DNA of 64,000 nucleotides from Paracyclopina nana (Eukaryota; Arthropoda; Copepoda; Cyclopoida; Cyclopettidae). The DNA lies in assembly GCA_019096065.1 (NCBI GenBank), contig JAGUCH010000005.1, positions 1,488,001-1,552,000 on the forward strand. The letters run 5' to 3'. The translations under genes and the position numbers were made by a program. A model generated the notes under the pieces. It worked only from the letters and a program-made list of their open reading frames with translations. It was not told the origin of the DNA and did no database searches. Of the stretch, positions 1-11,783 are shown piece after piece (the stretch's first letter is position 1; every line of letters begins with the position of its first letter).

Positions 1-1014
1 CTTGTACTAGGTATTCCAAAAATCTATCCATTCAATGCAACAGAAAGCTGGAATATTCCATGAAACCAGGAAAACTCACATAGATAAGAGATACAATAGC
101 TTTCAACCTTAGCTTTCAAAAGCCTCTAATTCATGTACAGAGCAAAAACAAGATACCTCAAATAAGATCTTCAGCCAAATAAAGAAACTAAGGATGAAAG
201 GATGAGCTTCATACAATGTGCAAATCTAATTATCTACATCAAAGATTTTGTTAAGATTTCAAATATGACTTCTTCATTTTATTTTGTACTCACATTCAGA
301 GCAACACAGTGGAACTGTTTAGTCATCAAAGAGAAAGTTGCTGCGCTACGTTAATGCTCTGATATGGATATATACTACACATTGTATTATGCTACTTACA
401 AGTAGGATATATGCATGATGTAATGTAGAAAAAAAACTAGTAAAAGATCAATCATAGGAGAAGTTTTGTAAGGCTATTTTTAGACCAAAGCTTTCATCTT
501 CAATTATCTTTTTGGTTTGTCAAAAAGTTACAAACACTTTTTTTGTGGTGCTTGCTACACCATTCAACAAAAAAACTTTTTGCGCGAGATGAAAGACGAA
601 TCGTAGATGTGAAGGAAATTAGCAAAGTTCTTCAATGTCAGGAGTAAATTCTGATTCGTCTTGGATGCATTAAGGCTGCCTTCAATTTACTAGAAATGGC
701 TTTCAAGTACTTAGAAAGTCACTTTCAGACAAAGTGCTGCTCAAGAAAAGGCAAATACCTTCGACTACTTCTAGAGAGCATTCAGAACGAGAAAAGTTTG
801 CCATAATCCAAAGCCAAAGAAGAAGAAATGGCCTCCATTTGATATTTGTCAGTTTGACCCAACTTTGCAGGCTACCATAAACAAGAATATTAGAAGATCA
901 CAAGTTTTAAAATGGAAGAACGCTGAGAAAACAAATTACGATTAAATACCTTTAATCCTCTTTTTATGCATAAATCCATGGTTTAATCAAACTGGTCATG
1001 AGCATATAAGTTAT
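1..1014. other. No gene seen; left flank of element A
   Basis: AT-rich sequence with no supportable open frame, splice pattern or RNA motif. It ends at the dinucleotide AT (1013-1014), which is the left copy of the 2-bp target duplication of element A. Confidence 0.6.
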
Positions 1015-1029
1015 CCCCACTAAGTGTTT
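1015..1029 (+). repeat. Left terminal inverted repeat of element A
   Basis: CCCCACTAAGTGTTT, preceded by AT (1013-1014). Its exact reverse complement lies at 8906-8920. Confidence 0.93.
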
Positions 1030-1045
1030 CGCGCTTAAGTGCAAT

Positions 1046-1398
1046 ACTGCTCCGGTACTGCTGCATCACTGTCGTCCAAAAATTGGAATAGCAGTATTTC
1101 TGAACGACTGCAGCAGTCATTATTTTTTTTTTCAAAAATAATTTTGAAATTTGAAAAACTGCTCCTGGACTGCACAGCAGTTAATTTTTTTCGTGGCAGA
1201 AATGTCTTGCTAAACATGTTTTTCAGCCATGCTTAATGGGTTGCCGTTATTATGTTCCTTATTGCTACTGCTAAACATGTTTTGCAGTATTTGAAGTAAC
1301 TGGTTGCACAGTATTTTGAAAAAAAACTGTCCTTATCATTTCTGCAATAATTTTTTTTGCTTAATATTTTGCGCGAGTTGCGTTTTGAAATGTGCAGT
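1046..1398. repeat. Subterminal ACTGC/GCAGT cluster, left end of element A
   Basis: I count about 11 copies of ACTGC or its complement GCAGT in about 350 bp, in both orientations and often as ACTGCT or AGCAGT. In plant CACTA elements such subterminal arrays bind the TNPA-type accessory protein; the same role here is an inference. The 14-mer AACATGTTTTGCAG near 1273 recurs near the right end (about 8720). Confidence 0.8.
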
Positions 1399-1487
1399 CG
1401 TTATTAAGACATTTTTTCATTTTTCCATTTTCAATATGATTAAAAAATTGATACAAGATTGTGACTCAAATAGTATGTTTTTATTAC

Positions 1488-4400
1488 TTAAACTATAAAT
1501 GTTTCATTAGGCACAGCCATGATAATGTCTTCACATATAACAGCCTTACATAAAACTGACTCATCACTGATAAAAACTGGATCTTCATTTTCACTTTCAG
1601 GTACGATTCGCTTAACCAGCACTTCTGACATGTCCAGATACATTGCCTCTGGATAAAACAATGGATGTGTCTTGATTTTCTCACCGTAATAGCCATTTTC
1701 TGCTGTGTCAACAATTAAGAAGAAACTGCCATCGTTTGTTGCCACTAAATTGTTGCATGCTCGTTTTGGTCCTTTATTTGCTGATATTTTGATGGAGTGG
1801 CCACACTGATGACGCTGCATGCGTGAAATAAAAGATTTGACCATCAATTGCTTAGCAAATGATAGTGTATTTGGCTTGATGATTCTCTTGACGAATGAAA
1901 AAAAACTTTCAAATAGCAATGCCGAGAAATTGCTTAGCATGCCTACATCACGAACTTCAAAGATGTGTGAAAAGGCATGAATGTTGAACACACACTCCCC
2001 TGCTCCATAGACTTTTTGGAACAGGTCATAGAATCTTTTTGACATTTCAAATGAGCGTTCGCTAGTCATTTTAGCTCTGAATATGCAGTCTGGCATCAGT
2101 GCCATTCTGACTATCCATGAAAACGTGAGCCACAACTTTCTTGTCTCTCTGTAAGCATCTCCCTGCAATGCCAAGTACATAGCATGAAATCCAACTGTTG
2201 CAACTGCCAAAAACTCAACAGCCTTATAATGGATGAATGTATCTGTGATTGGTCTTGGCCTTCGTTTGAACTCACTTGGCAAATCCATTTGCATCCAATA
2301 TTTGTCAAATCGTTGAGCAATCACTTTTCCCGCTTCACTCAATTTTTTGTCTGTTGGCCTAAATTCGAGAATGAACTTCAAAACAAGCCTGCAGACTCCC
2401 AAACTGACATTATGCATGGGGTCTACACAGAAGTCATTGATCATATCAAAATAGGGCAGTCGCAGTAATGGAGAATAGCCCTGAATTCCGTAGCGTTTTT
2501 TCTTTGGTAGGGCATTAGGATTGTCTTTTAGTTGCTCAGCAATTGTTCGCCATTCTTCCAAATTCCTAAGTTTGAAATTGATAGTGCTTGCAGGGTACGA
2601 CATTTTGTGCTTTCTTTTGTTGTACTTGCCAATCGCCAGGCACCTTTCACAACTGAAGTAGCCGTTATGTCCTACAACAGCCTTCAATTTCAATCGCATT
2701 GGTGTATCACCATTAAAGCGTCGCAGGCAAATACCAGTTCTTAAGCACTCGTCAATCACTCGATCAATTAGCGTGAGCATTTCTGTTGTTTTGCCTTTAC
2801 GGTAAATCTGTACTGCCATGGGGTACACTTCCTTGCAGTTGTCGAATTTTGTGCACAAAATGTTCATTTGTGCGTCACCACTCTTTGTAAGAGGAACGCC
2901 ATCAAAGAACAGATCGGCAAACTTGTGCTTCACTTGATCAGCAGTTTTTTTGATGTTCTCATATTCAAGATGAAATGCGTAGAGTTCGTCAATGGGCGTG
3001 TACGTCCACTCAGACATTAGTTTGTATCGAGGGCGCGGGAAACGTTTCCTTGGAAACTTTGTGCCAGAATAAATTTCAGTCTCATTGGTCTCCGTGTCCA
3101 AAAATTCATAAATCATCTTTATGTTTGGAACTCTACTTTCAAAACGCTTACGCATTGTTGGATAAGTAATAAGCGACTTTGTATCTAGGTGTGAAGCAAC
3201 AGCATGACCTTGAGCAGCCACTATAAAGTTCCACAAACATTCACAAGCAGTTTCTTCGAGCCCTAAAGCATTCACTACTGTCATGAACCTTAAGTAGAAC
3301 GCATCATCTCGCTCATTGCTAGTGAGAAGCATCCTGTCTTTTTCAAACTCCTCTTGAAACTGCTTGCGTGTCATGTTACGGAGGTGAATGTTTTTCTCAC
3401 TGCACACATTAACACTTTCACTTTCACCATCAATTTCATTGTCGTCGTAGTCTTCATTGCAATCAAAGTACTCGTCCTCTTCAGAGTCACTTGCTTCAAT
3501 GTCACTTGGAATGTTGTCGCAACTTTGCTGATCATCTGATGGGCGCCTATGCCTTCTTAATGTGAGCAACGACTCACTTTCAGCCTGGAAAAGATCAAGG
3601 AAGGGTTACGAATACATTTATATAGAGAAATAATTGGTGATAAGTTATACTTGTGCAATTTCATCGTTTTCAAGTTCATGTTGCCCATTAGCGGCATCAT
3701 TGTTGTTTTCCAAATTGATGTGCTCATTAGGAACTTCGTCATCTTCCGAGTCGGTCTCCTTTGATTGGCCGTTGTAATTGAAATCAGCATCGGCGACAAC
3801 AAAGTTAACTTGCTGAGCAACTGCGTCATTACTATCTTCGTCCAAATTGTTGATGGGTGAGTCAGACAAATTCACACTTTGCTGGCTGCTGTCATCCCCA
3901 GAATCATTGACAAATCTTCTCCTTAATAGCTCCTGCATATACATGGTGTCGACCACATCTTCATGTTCCTCTCCATCGTCAACTAAGTCATCATCACCCT
4001 CATCGTTTGAGAATATAAGTTGCTCCAGTGGTATTTCAATATCGTCAGGGTCAACAACTTTCCTAATCTTCCGTTGACGGAGATTTTCGATTATCTTCTC
4101 TCCAGGGAATAGCTCTTGCGTCTCATATACTTCAGTAGCTGCATTGGTGTTAGTGTCGTCATCGTCTGATTCGCCTTCCATGTCACTGTCGTCTCTTTGG
4201 GTCATACGCGACAAATGTAGAAGACGTCTGGTGTCCTCGTTTTTCTTTCTGAGTGTTTTCACTGCTGTGTAACTGTTTATTGCCTGCTTAAATTGTGGAA
4301 ACAGCTTGGTGAGGAGAGAATTTCTTATCGACATGTCATCGCTTTCGTCGTTTCCAGTCAAGTCGGCAATTTTCAAAGGCGCCGCCATTAAAGGGACCGC

Positions 4401-4664
4401 ATTTTTAACACCTGATGGACCCGGCATGGGACTGTAAAAAACATAGCAGTTGTGTTAATTACATTAATTGGATTTATCGTGTAAATTGACTTACTCAGAA
4501 ATTTCATCAAGTTCTCGTTGTCGCCGCATTTGCTCATGACGAGCTGTCGTTCGACGCACTTTTTCAGCCTCTAATTCGGCCTCCTTCTGTTTTTCTCGTT
4601 GGCGTCGTTTACGTTCGGCCGGGCCTTCATGTTTTAATGTTTTTTTCACTTTTTTAGGTCCCAT
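1488..4664 (-). CDS. CACTA/tnp2-like transposase of element A
   Basis: This is the predicted cut-and-paste transposase, about 1015 residues. Three exons: 4664-4495, 4431-3651 and 3584-1488 (phases 2 and 0). The N-terminal exon is basic and Arg/Lys/Glu-rich (starting MGPKK), exon 2 is strongly acidic, and exon 3 holds the catalytic part. Visible in exon 3 are FFDG (first candidate Asp, about residue 545), NGDTPMR (second Asp, about 610), a CxxC pair (FSCERC) and the diagnostic DPMHNVSLGV block of tnp2-type transposases (about residue 705). An AATAAA signal overlaps the stop region on the minus strand (1485-1480). An ATG 10 codons upstream (4694) is also possible. The element B transposase (52173-55054) has the same exon number and phases and aligns through the core. 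No disabling change is seen. Confidence 0.88.
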
Positions 4665-5074
4665 TTTGACGGCATCTTTCAGTCGCCAATTCAAAATGGC
4701 GTTGTTTGTTTATTTGTCGCAGTTGCTGTTTCAGTCTTCACGCAACCTTACCTGAAGGTGAAATGGGGAGACATTAAGTTATTTTTTGTCGTACGACGAA
4801 AATGTACTAATGCAAAACTTTGCAATTAATACAGCAATTATTAATTAATTACTATCATTTGCGAGTAATGAACAATATTAGCAATATTGCGTGTTCAGTA
4901 TTTATGTCATTAAAAAACTGCCGAGCAGTATTCCAAAATATTCCGCGCGCGGACAAGATTTAAATTTTCTCGCCAAACAGGTAGAGGTTAAAATAACCGT
5001 CGCCGAAACGAATCCGACAATTTTAAAAATTGATTTATCATCGAAAATCAAGGCAATCTCGAAGAATTGTGACC
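4665..5074. promoter_or_regulatory. Central divergent spacer of element A
   Basis: About 410 bp separate the two divergently oriented start codons. It is AT-rich and must hold both promoters or a shared one. No clear TATA box was identified. Element B has an equivalent spacer of about 435 bp. Confidence 0.6.
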
Positions 5075-8000
5075 ATGGATGTGCCGGCGGACTTGCCAAC
5101 GACTGTCTACGACCGAGTTTTGGTCATGTACTTGAACGAATCGCCGCCAATGACGCACTTGCCGATTACATGGAGGTCGCCTACTGGAAAGGCCCTCTCT
5201 GAGATCGTCAACTTTGATCCCACCCAAGCCCTGACGAACTCTCAACGAAGGAAAACCTTCAAGTACCAGGAGGCTGGATCCGATTGGAGAGAATTCTCCA
5301 TTTTTGCTCGAGTGGAGCAAGGTGAGCAAAAAATTGACGGTTTACTGATAACAAAATGTTAACGCTCTAATGCTAACTTTAGGAATGCCGGTAACGAGGA
5401 TCCAATCGATAACGCAGGAGTTGAACAGGAATTTCAGCGGGAAGCGTGATGCTGGCGACAGACTGGCCATTAAGATGGATTTGATCCAAAACTACTGCGA
5501 AAAAGGCCATGGCTTATTGGAATTATCCTAAGCGACAGTTAAATGGCAACTTCATCTTCAGCAAATGGGATGGAGCGTCGACCAGGTCAAAAAGCAGGAA
5601 AAACTTGCCGAAAACTGACGGGAGCCAAGAGGAGGGCGAAAATGCTTCTTCGGGCGACGAATTCCAGGATGAGGCCGCACAATTGTTGAAGAAGAAAGAA
5701 AAAACTCCATCTTCTGCTGGTAAAAGGCGGGCATCAACTTCTGGTCCATCAACATCTGGGACTGCGCCACCAAAGAAGCAAGCCAAAAAGTCCGACCAGA
5801 TTCCTGAAGCGAGGACAAAGGTCTTCAAAAGCCCAGCCAAGGGGAAAGGAGTTGGCAAGAAGAGTGCGGCTGCCAAAAATTTGGATAAGTCTCTTGGGAG
5901 TCAACCAGCAGGAAGGTCGACGCGCGGCTCTACAAAGACCCAGCCACAAAAGAACGCCGCCACCGCCAAAAAGGATGACGCGCCAGCAGCAACGACTGAC
6001 ACGCCCACTCATTCCGATATTGGTGAACAGGAAGACACCACCGCCGAGCTGGTAGACCTCACTCTTGGCAGCAATTCATCTGGCAATGCTAGTGATGATA
6101 AAAATGCAGAAGTACTGCAAAAAGTAATAATCATTTTTAAATCTAACATTCGCATTTACTTCAGGAAAAGGTCGAATTGATTGTGCCAGTCAAGCCGTGG
6201 ACTCCAGAGGACGAGGCTAAGGCTAAGCCATTTGCAGATATGACCGAGGACGAGAAGAATGAGGCAATGCTGCAGTTGAAAAGCAAGATTCAACAACTGG
6301 AGCAGGAGACGCTATTGAAGAAAGTCATCATGGAAGTATATGTCCATGAGATCGCTCCACGATTTGACAGCATTGACAAACGCCTTGATGAATTCATCAA
6401 TGTCACCTATAAGAACGACATTGCTGAGCTGAGAGCAAAGCCAAATGGACGTGAGGTATGTTTATTTACATGTAACTTTGCTATATGATCGTACCAATAA
6501 TGTGTCGTCATTTCTTTGATTACAGAGGACGCTTGCTATATGCAAGGAGATTAAGTCACGGCTTGATCACTTCACCAGTGAGACCTCAAAGATCAGGCAA
6601 GACTTTGAAGACGCCGTGACCACGTCAAATGATGCTCGCTCACGTGCAATTGGAATTATTAGCCGCCCTCTCCCTTGGGACTTGATGGGAAAGGGCATGG
6701 ATGTGTACTTTGCTAACTTGCTAGTACAAGATTTGCTCGTTGGTGTCATCCTGCCGTTTTTCAATGGTGTCGTCAATGCTTACGACCACTATATAGCAAA
6801 AGCGGTGATCACCAAAATCTTCACACCTGTCGCAATGGCTCATCTTGTCTTCAAACATTCCAACAAGTAAGTGTGAATTGATTTATGGCGACAAGTGCTA
6901 CTAGACTGACGTTTATGTGTTGCAGTCTTGATAAGGTCGCATTCCAAAGGAGGACCATCCCAAACAATTTGATGAGGATGCTGGAATTTAAATTGTGTCC
7001 TCGTTTGAAGGACTTGAGGAGAATCGGACCTGACGAAGTCTTTGAAAACATGCAGATCGTGAGAGATAAACTCTCATTAGGAATGACGAATGCAAGGACT
7101 TCATTCATTCGCCGTGGCTTGCGTCGCACCAATAATGCTGATGAGGCGGTGTCGGCAATGTATGAAATTGCTCTGGATATGTATGGCGAAAATGCTGTAA
7201 GTACAATACTTGAAAGTAACGACAGTATAGTTGGTATTGCATTGTTAACGCAATGTTAACAATTTTAGCATGAAGTGGACCAGCGGGTGAAGCCAGATAC
7301 CCTTGAGGTGTTCACCGAGAAATTGAAGTCGCGCAGTGAATATCGCACTGCTCTCAAAGCCATGAATAGCAAGAAGGATGGCGATAGCGACAATACTGAC
7401 AGTGATGACGAGGAGAACAAGGGAGCCGTCAGTGGTGTAGCAATCTACGATTGCGATAGAGGGCCGCATCCTGGTCGAATTTGGAGCGTCGAAGATGTCA
7501 TCAAACTGATAATTGCAGCGGGCCACACCTTGGGCAAAAATGTTTTCGAACTAGAGTATGAACCAGTGCCTTGTGTTCCGAACGTAAGTAACATACTTCT
7601 TGACCTGTTATGCCTCGCTGCATGCTGAAAAGTACTTTCAAATTTACAGCTTAATGCGCTGCATAAGTCTATTTGCAAAAAGTACGAGAACAATCTGGAT
7701 GATCTCATCAATGAATTTGCCGGGTTCATTGGCGTAGGCACTCCTGGTACAGCTATGGATCAACCGGCTCCAGCACCAAGACCTTTTCAACCAAGCCCTA
7801 GGAAATTTCCAATTGAGTACGCTGGAGCGTTTGCCAATCCAAGAGAGGTAATTTATTGCTCACACATTTCTTAATTACATGTTAATTACTTTTTGGTACC
7901 GCCCACTTCTCACAATCAGATTGAGGATGCCGACAAAGAGACAACAGAAGAGGAGAAGAGTGGTGAAGTGCAGACATCCAAAGAGATGACCACTACTGAT

Positions 8001-8463
8001 GACAACAGTGCTGAGCAATCAGACACCAGTTCCTTGCACATCCTTGAACGGGGTGGAATCCTGGATAGCGGCGAACTCACTCCTGAATCCGAAATTGCAC
8101 AAGCAGCTCCTAAGCAACCTTTTGATAAGCCAATTCCGCCTGTAAGCCCATAACATTACTTTTTCAGTTATCCTACAATACTAACACAACATTTCTTGTG
8201 ATTGCTAGGACGCTGAAGGTGTCACTGATGCTGATGTGCAGAAGGCGTTGATGGAAGCGGCTGGTCCTTCATCTGGTACGCTGGCTGATGCCAAATCTGT
8301 TGAGGCAATGCGCCAACAGCTTGTTTATGAGGCCATGCAGAAGAGACTTGAAAAGGAGACTCGTGACTTGAGAGAGTTTGATGAAATGATGCGTCGTAAG
8401 CGGGAAATTGAAAAAGAGCTGGAAGACCTGAAGAAGAGGCAGCAGCAACAGCAAGAAAATTAA
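5075..8463 (+). CDS. Second (accessory) protein gene of element A, with an apparent frameshift
   Basis: I do not recognise this family. Nine exons can be traced: 5075-5321, 5383-6123, 6165-6455, 6526-6866, 6926-7196, 7269-7583, 7650-7847, 7920-8141 and 8209-8463. The product would be about 959 residues if read through one shift. Order of regions: a conserved N-terminal block (TVYDRVLVMYLNE), a Lys/Ser/Ala-rich basic linker, a conserved central block (LPWDLMGKGMDV to VAMAHLVFKH), an acidic stretch, and a C-terminal coiled coil ending in a Gln run. It is homologous along its length to 51737-48305 of element B; exons 4 and 5 (341 and 271 nt) match two element B exons in length. The frame breaks at a run of five A (5500-5504): the upstream frame stops shortly after, while the downstream frame (from 5509) continues the homology. 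This may be a real lesion, an assembly error or frameshifting. AATAAA lies at 8556. A TNPA-like DNA-binding role is inferred from position only. Confidence 0.8.
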
Positions 8464-8611
8464 CAGCCATTATGCATTAATGAAGCAGAAAATTATAACT
8501 TATAGCTTTTCATTTCTTATAATATGATAACATACAGTACCTAGAATGCACAAGGAATAAAAAAAGGCCGCAAGGCCAAAAAAACGAATAATGACTACCA
8601 TTTGCGGCAAT

Positions 8612-8847
8612 ACTGCTGAATCAATTTATTTGGTCTTATAAACATACTGCACAGCAAATGCTCAACAATTTAAGCAGTTTTTTGCAGAATACTGCCAACA
8701 ATTAAAAAAAATACTGCATAACATGTTTTGCAGTCATTTAAAAAACTTCTAATCAAAATTCCAAAAAACTGCTGGGCCACTGAACGTACCACTGAAATGT
8801 CACATTTTTGTTACAATGGGCAGTCTTGCAACAGTGGCACGAGCAGT
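8612..8847. repeat. Subterminal ACTGC/GCAGT cluster, right end of element A
   Basis: About nine ACTGC or GCAGT copies in about 235 bp, mirroring the left end cluster. They include a second copy of AACATGTTTTGCAG. Confidence 0.8.
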
Positions 8848-8905
8848 ATTTTGGAGTCAAAAACAAAAACTGATCGACCCCTGCACACCGACTGATGGGC
8901 AATCT

Positions 8906-8920
8906 AAACACTTAGTGGGG
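8906..8920 (-). repeat. Right terminal inverted repeat of element A
   Basis: AAACACTTAGTGGGG, the exact reverse complement of 1015-1029, followed by AT (8921-8922), the second copy of the putative target duplication. Confidence 0.93.
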
Positions 8921-8922
8921 AT

Positions 8923-9767
8923 GGTGTGTTATAGTTGGCTCGTGTTCTCCAACGTGATTCAAACTTCTTTCAACTCAAGAAAAGCTTGGTTTAAAAGAGA
9001 ATGTATGAATAATTCACGTGCGAGCAAAAACCCTTCTAGAACATCACATCTCATATACAGGTTTTTCAAAGTATGCCTCTTTATTCTACTAACATTTTCA
9101 TTGCATTGGTGGATTTTTTATCTCTTGTTTACAAAATAGAAAGGCAAGTTTTTCCACTTCTTTAAAGCGAGAAAGCTTGCTTAAGCATGCATGAAGTTTT
9201 CGAAATCTGCAGGTGAAAATCTCTCAGAAAAGTTGACTTGAATGGGCGCTTGCGCGTGAGCTTTTGAGCCAATATAGAAAGAAACCTGAGTTGTATTCAT
9301 CAGTACTTTCTGTTTCTATATGAAGATTAGAAGCTTACACGCGTATTCTTGCATAAATTACATCCAGAAAATACTGGTTGAGTAATGAGATTAGCTAAAC
9401 GTCTGCAAAACCTCAGACCACTTAAAAAGGCTTTCTACGCTTGATTTACAAAAATGTTTTGCCTCATTACTCCGCTTTGCGTTTTTGGAGAAAAGGCTCA
9501 GAAAAAGTCTCATTTGTGAGTAATCAGGCTCTAATTTTAGTTGCACTTTTCCGGCTTTTCAGTTTCCCCAAAAAAGTGCTAATGAGCCAATCAGTGTTCT
9601 TTTAGATTTCCCATCAATGAAAAGTTTCATCCTTGCACCCAAATCAAGGGTAGTAATTATTTTTGCGGATCTCCAAGCGGAACTTTAAGAAGTATAGTCA
9701 CGCAACCTTTTCGCATTTCATGGTTATTAACCGCGTGGACTTCAAACTCAAAATACAAAAATGCCTT
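8923..9767. other. No gene seen
   Basis: AT-rich spacer between element A and the seven-span gene. No supportable coding or RNA feature was found. Confidence 0.5.
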
Positions 9768-10765
9768 TTATTCTCGATAAAAAAATTCAGATAGGACAAA
9801 TTCGAGTACATCTGGATTTTGCCTCAACATCGTGATTGGCAGGGAGATTGAGGCCTCAATCATGCATAGGAAAAACATGAGAGGATCCAGGAGAAAATCC
9901 ATATCCATGTGGTACGAGATCCAAACGAAGAGGACCAGAGTAGCACACACAAAGCAGGTGTGCACAATGGAAGCTCTTGAGGTTTTCATAGTTTTGTTCC
10001 TTATGGAGTTGTTAAAATTGTGCTGAGCTCCTTCGATGCTACTGATTGAAGCATTGCTCCGCATTTTCTCGCGTTTCACGTTCAACTCAACAACTACGTA
10101 GATAAACACTGTAGCTGCCCCCATAATTTGATACGACCTTTTAGAAAAAAAGTTTTTTATTTAATATAATGAATGATTATTTTTTAATATTACCTTATGT
10201 TCACTTCTGGAGGTTCTTTGGTGCTGATTCCGGAAAGCAGATACTCATTGCCATTGACGGCCTGGCCACGCCCCCAGTTTTGTGCCACGCCCAAAATGAG
10301 GCTTATCAAGATATTCGCCAAAGCCAGGAAAGCATCGAAAAATGCATCGATGACAGGTGGGGCTCGTTTCCACACGCAGACACTCAAGTATCGAAAAATG
10401 GAGTATTCAATGCAGCCCAAGAAAACAGCGATGGCAATGCACGTTTTCGCGGTGCTAAACCCGAACCGAACAAGGTGGAAATTCAGAGGCCCACAAGCCA
10501 ATCTCAGCAGCCAGAACGAGCTCAAGAGCAGATTGCATAGGATGATGTAATAGGAGAAATGCGAGACAATTCGGTTCAGCACCGTTCGCTTCATTGGATC
10601 TCCTACCCTTTTCTCGAAGAGGATCAAACATGGCGTCGTTGTGAATGAGACGATTTGGCAGATAATGAGAATTGTGGCTATGCAAATAGCCAAGCTGGGA
10701 TGCTCCTCAAAAAAGTCATGAGGGTTGAGTGAACTGGTTAAATTCACAGTCAAGTTAGACCACAT
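9768..10765 (-). CDS. Orphan seven-transmembrane (GPCR-like) protein
   Basis: Two exons, 10765-10194 and 10137-9768, joined by a 56-bp intron, give 313 residues. The N-terminus has two N-glycosylation sequons (NLT at residues 4 and 8) and no cleaved signal peptide is evident. Seven hydrophobic segments follow: SLAICIATILII; HFSYYIILCNLLLSSFW; TAKTCIAIAVFLGCIEY, followed by FRY, a possible DRY-like motif; FFDAFLALANILISLIL; MGAATVFIYVVVELNV; VHTCFVCATLVLFVWI; and LLDPLMFFLCMIEASISLPI. This topology suggests a plasma-membrane receptor, but I cannot assign a family or ligand. The last segment ends in a LPIT motif resembling the HIPIT motif of the seven-span genes at 17211-18149 and 21603-22562, hinting at distant kinship. 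Confidence 0.7.
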
Positions 10766-11040
10766 GCAGCCTTAATTTTTTAGTGTAGCTACTTTGATTG
10801 GCAAAGTCTCACTGAGGATTAATTATACATAATCTCTCTCCCAATGTTTCAGTAGGAAAAAGGGCTTTTGAGTGATGAGATTAGGCACTTTTGTACCTTC
10901 ACCTTTTTTAGGGTATGCAAATAAGTCCTGACGATTGGTATTAGAGCTCTTCAGTGATTAAGCCTCAGATTATTGAGTTGAAGCACTGAAAAATGCTTTG
11001 CCCAATCTATGTGTGTTATTTCAATTATCAAAAGCCTGTT

Positions 11041-11441
11041 TCATCTTTTGCTTTTACTATAGAACTTGGGATTCCATGTTTTGCACCTTACAGTCCCATA
11101 TTTGGTTTGAATCCACTGAAGGCACAACTTAACTCGTCTTCTGCGCGGGCAATCTGCACATCCAGAAGCTTCTGCCTGTAAATAGAGAAATAAGTTGAGA
11201 AAATATAAAATCAAATGTAATTCCTGAATGCTTTTAAACATAATTTTTTGGTCTTGGAAGCATTAGTGGGTATAGTTAAACTTACTGTAGATGTAGCTAA
11301 GCTTGTTTTTTCTCCGCCTGCAACTCTAAATAGCAAATCTGCCTCGCTGTCTTCCTCATAGTCTTCTGTTGAGCGAATGTGTCTTGAATTGACTCGCTTA
11401 AAAGCGTACAAAAATACGAGCAAGGCCAAAATCAACTTCAT
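11041..11441 (-). CDS. Small secreted four-cysteine cationic peptide, copy 1
   Basis: Two exons, 11441-11286 and 11175-11041, encode a 96-residue precursor. Residues 1-19 are a signal peptide (MKLILALLVFLYAF...). An acidic propiece follows (TEDYEEDSEAD), then a basic C-terminal domain encoded by exon 2 with the pattern CxxC, RRRR, VKLCLQW, TKYGTVRC. The next gene (12155-11784) shares this pattern and the same intron position after codon 52, so the two form a tandem pair. An acidic pro-part joined to a cationic disulphide domain is typical of secreted defence peptides and of some hormones. I do not recognise the family and assign no function. Confidence 0.75.
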
Positions 11442-11783
11442 CGCGGAAAAGCTAATTCGCTAATGAGAACTGAAAACAGACCTCACGGAAAAAGAAGAAT
11501 TTCGGTATACAACCATAATAGTAGGAATATGGAGCGCTGCTGATACGCTCCATGAATTTCCTAGCGTATGTGCTATGTTTGCATTATTATTGATGCGTAA
11601 AAATCACACAAAAGTAAGTTGAGTAGCAGTTTTTGTTTCTACTTTATTTCTCGTATAGATAATCGCTTCTTAGGTTATTTTGTAATGGACATAAATAATT
11701 TAAAGCATATGAGCTCTACGACAATTTTGACAAAACGCAGTTGCATTGCTTTTTAGAAATTGATCGCGATTTGGGGGTATTTC

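Larger units (their letters stand above)
1015..8920. mobile_element. Element A: complete CACTA-like two-gene DNA transposon, 7.9 kb
   Basis: The element is bounded by perfect 15-bp terminal inverted repeats (CCCCACTAAGTGTTT at 1015-1029, its reverse complement at 8906-8920) and flanked on both sides by AT, taken here as a 2-bp target duplication. It holds a transposase gene on the minus strand (4664-1488) and a second gene on the plus strand (5075-8463), diverging from a spacer of about 0.4 kb. Both ends carry a dense cluster of ACTGC/GCAGT motifs. The tnp2-like transposase, the CACTA-containing TIR and the subterminal repeats together place it near the CACTA/EnSpm (CMC) superfamily. AT is self-complementary, so AT could also be the outer end of the TIR. 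Element B at 47677-55537 has the same plan with different ends. Confidence 0.9.

Noticed and set aside
10169-10550. Plus-strand open frames of about 120 codons
   Set aside because: They are antisense shadows of the seven-span gene on the minus strand.
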